A stretch of 64,000 nucleotides of DNA. It comes from Alitta virens (lineage: Eukaryota; Annelida; Polychaeta; Phyllodocida; Nereididae). Made by a program: the position numbers and the translations under genes. Position 1 is the stretch's first letter; the number at the start of each line of letters is the position of its first letter. Below are positions 1 through 11,900 of the stretch, one piece after another. The stretch is taken from positions 31,752,145 to 31,816,144 of the forward strand of contig OW028574.1 in the NCBI GenBank assembly GCA_932294295.1, written 5' to 3'. The notes under the pieces are model-generated. The model was given only the letters and a program-made list of their open reading frames with translations. It did no database searches and was not told the DNA's origin.

Positions 1-230
1 ATATTAAGATGTTGAGGGGTACATGCCCCAAACTTCTCCTATGATGACTTTGTGAGGGCTGAGCATCAGATTCTGTATGATATGTCGAACTTTGAAGGTC
101 ACCTGTGACTTTGACCTGAGGTTATCGAGGGTGGTCCTAATTGTGGGCGTTCCACTGTTGCCTATATGATTCTTTACAGACTTAACACAATGTTTCCTCC
201 ATTGACATAAAATTCAAGTTACATTTTAAT

Positions 231-1013
231 ATGGTGGCCGAACAGGACATTTCGTGCACCGCGAAAGTTACCCATTTTTGCCCCAGAAAAGTACACACTT
301 TCGTCCCAAGAAAGTACCAACTTTTCCTCCAATTTTCGTGGTACCAAAGTTACTAACTTTCTCACGGCCGGTTTTAGCTAATTAGCTCCATAAATATTGA
401 ACATACACATATTTTATGCAGATCCTCTATCATAGATACATCTTACATGACCAAGAACAATACAATAGATGCAATAGTAATTGAGAAATGACAACAAAAA
501 AAACAATTGGCAAGGCGGTTGGCAAGTTACTTCCCAAGCGGTCTGAGAGCCGAAGTTTATGCACGATTATCTCTACATGTGGTTTACCTAGAATATTGGT
601 TTATAGATTATTGGAACTGGGTTTCTGACTTTCTTAGTTGTAATAATATCATATTTCTAAGGTGTGTATAATGAGTTGAAAAACGTATGCAAAATGCTAC
701 TAAACTTTTCAGGTTAGAAAAATAGCATTTTTGGGTCGTTTTCAACTCAAGATAGTAACAAAACTAAAGACTGTAGATATATGATATTAGATTAAATTTG
801 CATACCTGCAGTTAATTGAATTAGCCTTCACTTTCGTGGTGCGAAACCTGCTCCGTCGGGGGTCGACAGTTTAATAGCTCTATTATTTTCGCGGTACGAT
901 ATGGTGTGTCCTGGTGCGAAGGTGTCGTGGTGCGAAGATGTGTCGTGGTGCGAAGGTACCTATTATCAGGGGGTGAAACCTTTGCACCAGAAAGTGTACT
1001 CCTCAGCCAAAAT
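231..1013. mobile_element. MITE, family 1, copy 1 (non-autonomous DNA transposon)
   Basis: The left end begins ATGGTGGCCG and the right end ends in a diverged inverse of it (CAGCCAAAAT). A second copy at 34117-34950 lies in the opposite orientation. The two share several internal blocks: a TTAGCTAATTAGCT-type stretch next to AAATATTGAA, a GAGTTGAAAA/TTTTCAACTC pair, and end-proximal CGAAAG/GGTGCGAAG repeats. No transposase ORF is seen, so it is called a MITE. The superfamily is not assigned. Confidence 0.6.
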
Positions 1014-1541
1014 ATATTAATTGTAAATGCCATTGTATTTTATCCAGTGCCAGACATATGTGCAGCACAGCCTCCTCAAAGGGAGACTACATTTACAAAA
1101 AAATGTATTTATGCATGCATCATACTTGTGATCAACATGTAATGAAATGGGCGTGAACCCGTGTTTTCCATGTTTTTTCTGGTTTTTTTCAAGCTTGTCT
1201 ATTTTCTATTGCCTCAAACTACATTTTTTGTAACACGAGTATTTTACTTATGATATAGGATAAATTTGTATCATGGTGTGTCATATAAGCTGACTAAGAT
1301 TCCGATCCAGTAGCAATTGAGGCATAGAATGTGTCTTTTGCATTAAAAGCTGATTTTTATTGGATTTGATTGGACATCACGACAGACAATAATTCAATGA
1401 GAGTGAAAAGGACAAGATAGGCACTTCAACTCTTTATGGCTATACGACTCATGATATACGCTGCTAAACTAATCTATCTATCCAAATGTATCCACGGGAA
1501 TTAATTACTGAGGCGTCACACAGTTGCATGATCATCTTCCT

Positions 1542-1547
1542 TTTATT
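1542..1547 (-). terminator. Poly(A) signal AATAAA overlapping the gene A stop codon
   Basis: On the minus strand the end of gene A reads GAA TAA AAG, so AATAAA includes the TAA stop at 1545-1543. No better hexamer was noticed just downstream. Real use of this signal is an inference. Confidence 0.4.
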
Positions 1548-4500
1548 CACAGACGTAACTACATATGTTGCTTGAGGTGGTGCCTTCTCGTTTGTAGCAC
1601 GTGCTACGGTTAGAACCTCTTCTTCCGATGTGGAGGTGGGTGGCCGTGGTGCATGTGTTAGTCCCATGCCAGATCACCTGCAGTCAACATAGGAGGTTTT
1701 AGTCACTGACATTTCAGATTATGTAAATATCACCATGCCAAGTTGAAAACAACACTTTATTTGTGTTTGCAATGACGTAACTTTGTTAGAAAAATACATA
1801 TGGGTTATCTACTAATAATCCGCATATTAAATTTATATAAACTGTCTGTGATGACTACCTTGCCAGAAGCTAACTTTGTCTAAAGCCAAACCAGGCTGCA
1901 CACTGTTGCTCATTATTATGGAGTATTTTCGATTAATCAGCAGGCCATCCTAATCATCCTTAAAATGCATGGTCACTAACAAAGCTTATCCCCCCGAGCT
2001 GTTTGTTGGTCAACAAAATGACTTTTCCCTCTAATAATTGTGATAAAAAAAAAAAAAAAAAAAATCTGCCTTTTTTTTTGGGGGGGGGGGGGGTGACTAA
2101 AATCCTACAGTCTCGACTTGGTACAATGACCCGAAGGATACGAAAGACAAATGCTGGAGAATTTTGGATAGGCAGCAGGCAGGAAGGACTCAAAAAGAAA
2201 TTTCAAAACTGATGACTGGTGTCCCACAGAATAGTGTCAAAACTTTCTACCGCCAATTTCATTGACTTGAAAACCAATCTTATTGACTTGGAAATGGAAA
2301 GTAAACTTCAGATGATGTCATGTTAATGCAGAACTTCAATTGGCTGAGGACTGCCTAACCAATGGGAGTCCTGAATTCACATGACATCATCTGGAGTTTA
2401 GGTTTTAAGTCTATGTGATTGATTTCCAAGTCAACGTACTTGGCTGTAAAGCCATGCAGCTTCATAAGATTCTGTAGGATGTCCATGGAGTCCTGTTCAA
2501 CTTAAGTTGAAACAGAACCAAGTCAGCAACCAGTTTAAGAGAAGCAATCCAGAACAGGACAGGGATTCCTTTCATCTAAGCCGACTGTGAAACTTAGGTT
2601 GGTTTCATGTGGACTGAGAGCCTTCCACTCGTTCAAGAAACCTTGTTTTGACTGGGGCACCCAAGACAATGTCAGCAGTACAAGATGAAGCACAGGTGGC
2701 ATGTCAAGTCCCAGTTTCTACTGAGTATGCATAATTGTAATTTCTTGTTGAAAAGACGCATTTTACACATACATATTTATGACATATCAGATGAATATCT
2801 TACATTTACCCAGGTTTATATATTTTTTCAATGGTGGTAGGTGTGAGCTGACTATTAGCCAGGAGTGGATAGAAGCAGCTGGCTTGGCCAGTTATAGCTA
2901 CAGCAATGAATAGGTTGCTGCAGCTGTCTTTTCTGTAGTGTATGAAGACAATGTGAATGGCTGGAGGTGGTTCTGTCCGTGTTTGGGGTTGCCATTCACT
3001 ATGATGTCGAAACTGATCTGGTCAATGCCGAGAGATGCAGGCAACTTTTGTCAGGAGATAATGATGCGAGGGCCCACTATGGCCATTAACTTCCTGGAAA
3101 TTATGACATGCTCCTAACACACAAGCTAGGCGAGTTGTGCAGGATCATTTAGAGAGAAAATTGACCGTTTGCCCAGAAGAGGGTGTTGATCAAAGGCAAT
3201 TTACTGGACAAATTGGGCAGTTAGTTTAAATGTGAATTTTTCCATTACCTCCCATCCTTGATCATTGAAAAGGCCACTGGCTTTCAAGGCATTCCACTGA
3301 GTCAGGGCCTGGGTGCTGTCGTACAGGTTAAATCGGCTCAGTTTAAAGTCTGCAGCTCGATTTCTGCTATGCTGCAACAATATTGTTGTGCATTAGAACT
3401 TAAATCATAAAAGTAATGACTTCCTGTAAAGGTGTGACATTCAAAATAGTAAGCATATGAGTACATGTAATTTTCAGTTTAAGTACAATATTTCATTTCT
3501 TTAAAGTTACTTACTTATTTATTCTGGACGAGATATATACTGTCACTTTACAGTGTATATTTTCAAGATGTCAAGGCATATATACAAACCCAGAAAGAGG
3601 TACTGCCAGGACGATCGCCACTGGTCACAATCAAGCCGGTGCAGAAATAGTCAGCAATCTGTTCCAACTTCCTCCTGGTGTCACTGTCTGAGAGCGTTTT
3701 TCCTTGGTAATTAACACTGCCATTGCCTGTGCAGCCACCTGGGGATAATGATTAATATAGGACCATTATGACAAACACCCTTACACCGAGTATATTGTCT
3801 ATGAGCAGAAAAGGCGTAACCCAGGTATATCGAAAAGTTATTGACAGGATAATAATTAGTCAGACCATTTAAAACAAACACTCTTATAATTCTAACCTAT
3901 TGCATCAGAAAAATTGAATATATCAGAGTACAAAAACTACCCCCAATTTAGAATATGGGTTGTGGATACCCTAGCCCCGAGCAGACTAGCAATTATGTCG
4001 AATCTCTAATGACAAAATATTGAAACGAAACTTACTGTATCGTCCACTATTAGAACCACATTGAGATGCAGCACCAATACTTAAGAAATTGCCAGCAGCC
4101 CAGGCAGTCTGTAATATGATAAACTATTGTGAAAGCTAATCAACAAACATATGGTGTACCTGGTGGCAATACAGTAAATAATGATGTGATATTGGTCAGT
4201 TTTGCTGAGGCCAATTAACTTGAACATATACATTTGTAATGCTACAGAAGAGGATCAATAACTAATTAGGTGTAGGGCCTATATATATTGCCCCAGCTAC
4301 ATGTAGCTTCATCCAGTAAAACTGCATATTGGTCTCCTGACCACAACAGAATATGAACTTCATTAATACGTACCTGACCGTTGTAACCAATGCTGAACCA
4401 AGTATAACGATTTGCATGGCTTTTTGAACCAGAGTACTTGTAGCATGCACCTTGGTTCAGCGTTGCTATAATTCTGTTTGAAGTGCTAGCTGGAACAAGA

Positions 4501-5690
4501 ACAATGTTATCTTGTAACCGCAGTTATTGATAAATTATGATAAAAGCAAACCATTTGATATACCATAATATTTTCTTTAATGTCGGAATAAATATGTTAG
4601 GTCCCCTGCACTTAATGGATATCACATTTTCATAATTCAGGTGATCTTATCTAAAGATACAGAGCAAACTATTTTGTTTTTGTAGTTTTTTTGTCTGAAA
4701 CCATCAAATCTCATTCCTAGCAATTCTAAGCATAGCACTAAAACACTGATTTCTGATAGAAATTTCCTTTCTAATTGCAGTCTAAGGATGAACTATGAAA
4801 AAAATGGACTGGTTGAAATGTACAGAATCAACGATAAGTCAATGTTAACCATGATATGAATGTTATCCATTCTGTTGTAAAATAAGTTAATTACCGCCAC
4901 TTCGTATGTTGAGTCTGGAGGCAGTCACACAGAGACAATCTCCAGTTGTCGGATTGCTGAATCTTAGATCAGCAGAGACCAGCCCCAGGAGTCCAAGAAG
5001 GACCACGGCAATAATAGTCAGTTGAGTCCTGTAGGATCAAAATAGATAAATAAGAATTAGCTAATGCAGACAACAAATATTAAGTATTCTATTTTCTAAC
5101 AGGAAGAGGCATGCATAAATACACAATCGGCGCGCACACATGAAAAACATTTCATCAATCTTGAATTTATTTGTGCACAAAGCACAACGTCGATTACACG
5201 AACATCACATTCCCCACAGTTAACTCAATTAAACACATAGATATGACTAATTTATGTAAAACAACAGAGCAAATAAAAGTTTATTGTCATGTTAGAACTA
5301 ATTGATGCATGTACAATTAGCTTGAACACCAATCAATATCTCAGTTTTGTTGTTGCAATGAATGCAAGAATGAAAGTTTATATATGGCAATATTATTGCA
5401 AACAGCGACCAGGATGGACACACCAGTATCTTATATATGTATATAATATCCACAATATGACACTTGTATTGGTGATTTTGATGAATTATTGTTAAATACA
5501 ATATAAACCAAAAATAAATAAATGATCAAGCGGAACTGTTGGCACATGTAAAAACGAAAGATGCTATAAAATATATAGCGCATGAATGTGTATAAATAAA
5601 ACAAGAAATATTACAATTTTCAAACTACTCCTTACAGTTTCAAAAAGATCTTAAGTAGCAATGGTACTTACATGATGGCGTTTATGGTGA
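1543..5690 (-). CDS. Gene A: secreted SH3b + M15-type zinc peptidase (predicted peptidoglycan hydrolase)
   Basis: Exons (minus): leader about 5690-5672; 5028-4895; 4489-4374; 4108-4036; 3738-3590; 3371-3249; 1677-1543. All junctions are GT-AG and the frame is continuous, giving 243 aa. The start codon is split: exon 1 ends AT and exon 2 begins G. A hydrophobic signal peptide (residues 1 to about 20) precedes CLCVTASRLNIRSG, the start of a bacterial-type SH3 (SH3b) domain (about 34-105). The M15 domain (about 110-243) carries SGDR (148-151), the zinc motif HSRNRAAD (H159, D166), EVIWH (199-203) and HLH (H215). M15_3/VanX-type enzymes cut peptidoglycan stem peptides using SGxR, HxxxxxxD and a late His; secretion and peptidoglycan targeting are inferred. 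A TATATATA at 5711-5718 (minus) lies about 25 bp before the leader. AATAAA overlaps the stop codon. Gene A is divergent from gene B. Intron 6 (1678-3248) carries a Tc1 relic and a palindromic MITE. Confidence 0.87.
2040..2093. repeat. Homopolymer cluster: poly-A then poly-T and poly-G
   Basis: A run of about 20 A (from 2045), then T9 and about G13, within 50 bp. Frames read across it have no coding support. Confidence 0.85.
2095..2710 (+). pseudogene. Tc1/mariner-like transposase N-terminal relic
   Basis: Broken frames resemble the helix-turn-helix part of Tc1-like transposases. One is a stretch ending TQKEISKLMTGVPQNSVKTF (about 2165-2255). A second (about 2585-2690) has a TVKLRLVSCGLRAFHSFKKP-like reading, matching the usual VxxRLxxxGLRAxxPxKKP pattern. 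Stops and frameshifts are frequent, and a palindromic MITE interrupts the relic. The family call rests on pattern only. Confidence 0.45.
2252..2440. mobile_element. Palindromic MITE, family 2, copy 1
   Basis: This is an imperfect inverted repeat. TTGACTTGGAAATGGAAAGT and CAGATGATGTCATGT on the left are mirrored on the right by ACATGACATCATCTGG and TGATTTCCAAGTCAA. The core GGGAGTCCTG-ATTCACATGACAT is shared with a second copy at 62452-62578. No ORF. It lies inside the Tc1 relic in gene A intron 6. Confidence 0.65.
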
Positions 5691-5710
5691 GAGATTTGAT
5701 CTACCTGTCG

Positions 5711-5718
5711 TATATATA
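5711..5718 (-). promoter_or_regulatory. TATA box of gene A
   Basis: TATATATA lies about 25-40 bp upstream (minus strand) of a very short leader exon that ends with the AT of the split start codon at 5673-5672, followed by the donor GTAAGT. Placement fits a core promoter, giving a 5' exon of only about 15-20 nt. Confidence 0.6.
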
Positions 5719-5867
5719 GTCGCTCAAGTAAAAGTCAAGTACATGACATCATGGCACAGAAATAAAGATTTCCCAGAATACGTCTGGGGATTTACTTGTA
5801 CAGAAAATAACTCATGTCTTCAGGCTGCAATGCATCAAAACTTCCTTGTTTTAAGATGATATTGACA

Positions 5868-6268
5868 ATACGGTTGAACCTGCTTATAACTATTTGGCAC
5901 TGCCAATAACACCGGGATTCTTAATAAGCGAGTCTTGTGTAAGATATACAAAAATCCGTTCTTGGACAATGATCTTCGAATTTTACCCAGGTGTACAGTG
6001 GAAATGGCTAAGTCTTTAAGCCACTGTCACACGAGCCGGTTTTGCCGTAGTGAACCCGTAGTATTACGTAATAGTTGCGGAAATCGCTACCCGGCTATCA
6101 ATGTACTGAACAGTTACAGAGATTGAAATTGCCCCACATAAATATATCTAAAAGTATTGATCACATTTATAACAGTATTATATTATCATATATCAATTTA
6201 ACAATCAATTTATAATCTGTAATTTATAATCGAAATAGGTAGTCTTAATGGTGAGGTTCCGCTGTGTG
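5868..6268. mobile_element. MITE-like element of the 'TTAAGACCACC' family
   Basis: The left end (CGGTTGAACCTGCTTATAAC) and right end (TCTTAATGGTGAGGTTCCGC, inverted) resemble the ends of the element at 21690-21898, where ACAGTGGAAACC pairs with GGTTCCACAGTGG. No coding sequence. Confidence 0.4.
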
Positions 6269-7612
6269 GCTTTTGCACTTACTTGCAAAAAGTTAGAAAG
6301 TCTGGGAAATCTATGACTCATTTAAGTTTTTTGATACGTTCATGCATTTTCCACCCCTCCCAGCAAAACATGAACCTTTTTTAGATTTTATGCACATGCA
6401 ATTGCATACATACCGCTACTACTTCTTAAACAAATGTATGTATGATTTTTATTACTGATTTTACTTCAGCTGTACCAAGAAATGATCTTTTATATATTGT
6501 ATGCACGGGGCCAAAGTGCAAAATAGGTTCGCCTGATATCTATAACCCTGTTATAATATGTTATAAATAAAAAAAAATAGCGGTATACATGCAGGGCTTG
6601 CCAATTAACGAAGTAGTGTAGGAATTAAGTGAATATGAACTGAGCCCACTGTATTTAAAAATATTTACCAAAAAATTTACAGAACTGAGTGGTGTAAATA
6701 TTCTTGCCATGTACACATTTTCTGTTTATTTTTACGGACGTATTCAATATAAACTCAAAGGTGCGTTTCATAAATAATTTCATGAATAATTTCATGCTAG
6801 TGGCAATTGGCATTGATTCTTTTATAAAAAAAATACTTTAATGTCTTCAAAAAATACTTTTGTTTTGAAAGAGACGGTGCTTTGACACAAACTCAACAAA
6901 AATACGTCGAAGTAAATAAAAATATGTCAACATATTGTTTTGTTCACCTTCTAGCCATTCTCCGTGTCACACCAATGTTAGCTAACAAACGTTTTTAAAT
7001 GAGCCTTAAGCTGTGCCATTGTCCTGCCAACAATGATATATTGAATATTTAACATATATGCAAATATGTTAAACAACCAAAATACATGTAAATTGATACC
7101 AAACATGATAAGGATCATATTCTTTATCAACTCCTCCGGAAAATTGGTATTGATATATGCCTGGAAAATACGGTCAAAATATACAAAAGACACAAGTATT
7201 AAAAGATGTCCAAATATGAAATTTAAGCCATATGAAAGAATATATCCTAAAATACAAATCCCAAATCCTACGTTAACTGGTCAAGAAAACTGACTTTAAA
7301 GTTAATATTTTCAAGTCAGAATTACTGCAGTTAAAGAAGCAGCTTATTACATGTTATGCATGGCGTCACATCAGGAAGTAATTGCCCAGTCTTGCCCAGT
7401 CCAGGGGTCAAAACCCACTGGGGCCATGCATCATGCTTGGATTAGAGAAAGTCTCACACAACTTTTTTAGTAATTTTTATAATGGTAATAGGGTATTTGA
7501 AACACATGTTATATAATGATACTGAGTTATTGATTATTTAATTTGAGCAACCATTTCATTCATTTTAATTGAGCTATGTCAGCTTGTAATTTTTTACAGT
7601 GAGGCTTTAGAT
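6269..7612. other. Intergenic, no gene recognised
   Basis: AT-rich spacer between divergent genes A and B. Short open frames at 6978-7293 lie on both strands, lack codon structure and have no family resemblance. I see no exon, RNA gene or clear repeat. Confidence 0.6.
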
Positions 7613-7773
7613 CCTGTATTTGTGCACCTGATGGGCTAATTAGGACAGGCAGAGACCATGGCAATAAAATGATGGATGAAACAGCCATCTAACTTAGACT
7701 GGACCGGGAATTGCACCTGGGACCCAGTGGTTGCTTCCCAGCGCTACCACACCAGCTATACTGAGATATAGCC
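7613..7773 (-). mobile_element. tRNA-derived SINE, copy 1
   Basis: Read on the minus strand, a tRNA-like head (GGTAGCGCTGGGAAGC, B-box-like GGTGCAATTCCC) is followed by a body, TAAGTTAGATGGCTGTTTCATCC ... CCATGGTCTCTGCCTGTCC. The same arrangement occurs at 19319-19506 (plus) and 35135-35275 (minus), with a headless copy at 26514-26697. Confidence 0.75.
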
Positions 7774-8516
7774 GAGACAGTCAACATAAAACTTCTACAC
7801 ATAAATACCAGACATATTAGACCAGTTAGTTGAAGTTCAAATTCTGACTGACTCTGCTAAAATTTTGCTGCTAACTTCACTAAGTCATAAATTCATGACT
7901 AACTGCTGCTTGTTTCAAATTATGCTGCTTCTGAACCAAAGCTGACTAAACGCTTTACAGTTCCATGAAAGACACACGAACAAGTTTTGAAAATATTAAC
8001 CGTATGGGGGAGAAAATGTACCTGATCCGATTTCCTACAAACTTCTGTTCATCAATATATGGAAATGTGAAATTATGACCAGGGTAGGGTAATCTGTCAT
8101 TGTCTATTTGCAAAGTACAGTCCTTTTCATCACATTCGTTGTGGTGGCTGATGCAGAAAATACATTTATTTTAGCCTTTTTTGTGGCTAAGTAGAATGTA
8201 CAAATCTGAATGTGGTGGCTTGACTTGAACAAAATATCACTAATATTTGTGGCTAAATGCTTGGTCATAGAGTTGAATACAAGCATTTTGATTAATAAAT
8301 AATATAAGTTTGTGCAACGCCTGTTTCAGTAGTGACAGGTTAGTGGCTTGTGTGATCAGTCTCTTAACAAAGTGTTCTAGTGATGTCACATTTCACCATG
8401 CTTGAGTGGTCGCTAGTCAAGTCCATACACAGGAATGGACTTAATATCTTTGGTTTTAATTACAGCCAGTCAATAGTGTTATGACCAGTAAACGCTTGGG
8501 TGGGCATGATCACCTG

Positions 8517-8549
<33 letters not shown>

Positions 8550-8930
8550 GGGTACATAGATAGGTACATAGATACATACATACATACATAGATGGATTGA
8601 TAGATACATAGATCTACCTATCTTCCTACCTTCAATAAGTTTTTTTTTTTTTTAAGAAGTAGATATCGGCCTTGTGGATCAGCGAAATGAGGTGTCATTA
8701 TATAAAAATAAACCACAATTTCATGTGATGGAAATGACCCCCCCCCCCCCCCCCCCAAAGCCAGAATCCAGCATCCACCGCAACAAATTTAGGTAGCTTA
8801 AACAGGTACAATATGTAGGCAATGTGATGTGGCTGGCACACATGCATTTACATTATAAATCACTATAGGGAACCATTTGGACAAAAACTTACTTCTTGAC
8901 TGGGAAGTTCATGCACTTTATTACGCTCTG
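7774..8930. other. Gene B upstream region with microsatellite and poly-C
   Basis: Holds a (TAGA)n tract at about 8518-8548 with TACA/TAGA variants to about 8610, a poly-T at about 8641, and a C16-18 run at about 8739-8756. I see no gene and no clear TATA box for gene B. Confidence 0.6.
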
Positions 8931-8939
8931 GTAAATTTC

Positions 8940-11900
8940 CCCTTTAGATGTGTGTACATGTATACTTAAGTTCATTTGACATCAGAACCATGTAAGTATT
9001 TTAGTTTGTAGTAAATAGTATTGGGATTTAATTATGTGAACTGTGAGCATCATAATCAGTTCTCATGATGTGTATATTGTTTTATGCATATATTCAATAA
9101 GGCACTCTGCGTACCGGATTTGTTTGATTTAATGATTTTTGTTTTGTTTATTTATTGTACACTATACAGGAACCAGTGCATGATATTAGCCGTCCTTCTA
9201 TGCTGGCTGGGAGCTTCTCAGGCTGACTTGGGAGACAGCAGTCCTCAATATGGCACCTGTCTTTGTGTAACAGCTAGGAGCCTCAACATTCGTATTGGAG
9301 GTGAGCTAATTATATATTAAGCTAACAATGACAACCCCCCCCCCCCCCCCCCCAATCCCGCTCACTCGGGCGACGTTGGGGCAACATCGCGCCAACATCA
9401 AGTACAGTTTACATACAGCAAGATGTCGTAACTAAAAAATGCAAATATTTTATTATAATCCATGCCAAGGAGAAGAAATCACAAAAAGGAATTGTTGAAT
9501 AATGTTATTGAAATGTAAAGAATAGCCATTGAAATGTAAAGAACAGCCATTATTTATTACAAAAGAAGAGATGTGCATAGAAATGGCGTGGATGTTACAA
9601 TTTAATTAGATTTTTGTCATGCACTGAGCCTAAATATTTACGTAAACCCAGTTTTTCAATTTTTGAATTGTAGTGCAAGGTTGTTGATATAAAAGTAAAA
9701 AGGCATTCACACTGTCAGGATACGTCCTACGAGTGACCACGTTTGAGGACAAAACATTTTTAAACATGTTAAAAACTTTGGCAGACGTTCTACGAGTGAA
9801 CTGTTTATATTAGTTACGTAACTTGCTCGGGATTCACTCACCGAGCATTTTACGTATACTCGCGCTAATTCATAGAATGCTCCTGGTGGCACTTTGTCAT
9901 CCGTGACTTTATGTGGAGAGGAAAAACATTTTTAAACATGCTAAAAACTTTGGCAGTTCTACAAGTGAATTGTTTATATTAGTTTCGTAACTTGCTCGCC
10001 AAGTGTTCTACGTACGTTCTACGTAGTACGTAGAACGAACATCTGTGGGCATCCTTGGCCATACGTAGCCACTGTCCATCCGTATATACTCGCCATCCAC
10101 TCGCGTCCACTCGTAGAACGTTCATACAATGCTTGGCGGACATCCGTCACCCCTATCCTCAAAATTTACTCTTGAGTCACTCGCACGCGCGACCTACGAG
10201 CAATCTATTAGTGCCTCACAGATGCCTCATGGAGGCCTCATGGATGCTTGGCTACAGACGTTTGGCGAGCGTTTGACAGACGTTCGATAAGCGTTTGACG
10301 GACATCCGGCGAACGTTTGACGGACATCTGAGCTATCAATGACTACCCCACATACACTCGTCAAAAAAATGTATAGGTGATTAACAAAGCCATGAGTGAA
10401 GAAGTATAGTCCATTTTTGCCATCCGTGACAGTGTGAACGCCCCTTAAGTAAGCGTTTTTGGTAGAGAACAGAGTAATTGAAAGTAGACGTAATGTCTGG
10501 TGTAAATAATGATTTAAGGTATAAAATGAAAAATAAACATTTTTGTAGACTAAAAAAAGTAAGTAATTAGTGATATGTTTTGATTAGTTAAAGAAACTAA
10601 ATAATTATTAAATATGTCAGTAAAGACGGAATTGATTTCAGTAATCTACTGCATGATGATTACATCAGTCTTGACGCAAGACCCTGGATCACACCTTTCC
10701 ACAGGAGAGGGTCTTGTAGAATTCGGGAGAGCAAGGATCCCAGTGGGGGAACAAGCAATTTGACTACATAGAAAGTTTTATATTAATCATTACAATAGAA
10801 TACACCACGTCGCAGTGCGAAATACGCCGATCATCGCGGCCGATGCAACATCATAACCAGACAGATTTGAACTATTTTGTTCTCCGTTTAGTTAATATCT
10901 ACTAGACCCTCGTCTACGACGCCGCGGCTTGAAGGTCTAGGCCTAGACTGTGATTACATGATTTTATTTCATCTTATTTTAGTTCTACTAAACACAATTA
11001 CAAACTTTTCTTCTAGAATAAATATTTCATATTATATATATATTTTAGAAAGACAAATAGATATGCTGTGGTGGTACTGGACTGGTTGTAATTTGATACT
11101 CGGCGTTCTATTTCTGGCATGATCATGAGAAACTCAAATAACATACTTTTTGATGTCAAAAACTTCCTCTTATACTGGCTAGTACATAAAGTTACCATAA
11201 ACCTACTTACACCTAAATTACTTTAATTTTTTCAACCAGTACTTCCTATTCTGGCATTGCCATTAGATACGTGAAAAGTATACATCCCACCTGAAAATAA
11301 AAAATAAAATGGCCTGCATAAGTATAACCACAAGTGATTACAAAATTCTTCATAAGGATCGACGCCTAATATCTGTGTTGCACATTGTTTTATGACAGAC
11401 AGCTACAAAACAGAAATATTCAAACAGTCCTATAAAATCGACATCAGGAAAGCTATAATTTAAACGATTTTGGCCTATATATGTCCTATAATTGTCCTCT
11501 ATCTTCCCCCTGCAATCATATCAACATTTGTCACATAATATCCTTCAGGGCGTCAGACAAGACTCTTGTCTCCATGTCCTGAACCCCCCCCCCCCCCCAA
11601 GTCATCACGAATCGAAAAGGAAATTCAAAATAATTAGATTATTAACAAGAACTGACCCAACTATATATCATATTGTAACCGCCTTTTGTGAAGTAAAACT
11701 ACTGGTCTGAAAATGGATCAAAACTAGATGGTCTTATTCTGAGGTGAAAGACTGGTGGTCTTATTTATGCAAGCTTTAATGACGACGTGACCCTAATAGA
11801 GGGGTGTTGCTTAAGGCCCCTTCACACATAGCCGGATCAGACGCCGGAGTGTCCCGGAGTAAAATTTCTTTCACTCTGGGGGGTTCCGGGATCAAAGAGC

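Noticed and set aside
2806..3012. Alternative last exon for gene A (phase-0 frame with IHIVFIHY)
   Set aside because: It joins in frame after GWE but lacks the third zinc His and aligns poorly. The exon at 1677-1543 (VIWHGTN...HLHIGR) matches gene B's last exon almost residue by residue, so it is the real one.
2940..3110. Frame reading LGIDQISFDIIVNGNPKHG on the minus strand
   Set aside because: It looks protein-like but has stops on both sides, no fitting splice sites and no family I recognise. Probably a transposon scrap.
5289..5501. Overlapping 68- and 67-codon ORFs on both strands
   Set aside because: They lie in gene A intron 1, are mutually antisense and show no motif or splice context.
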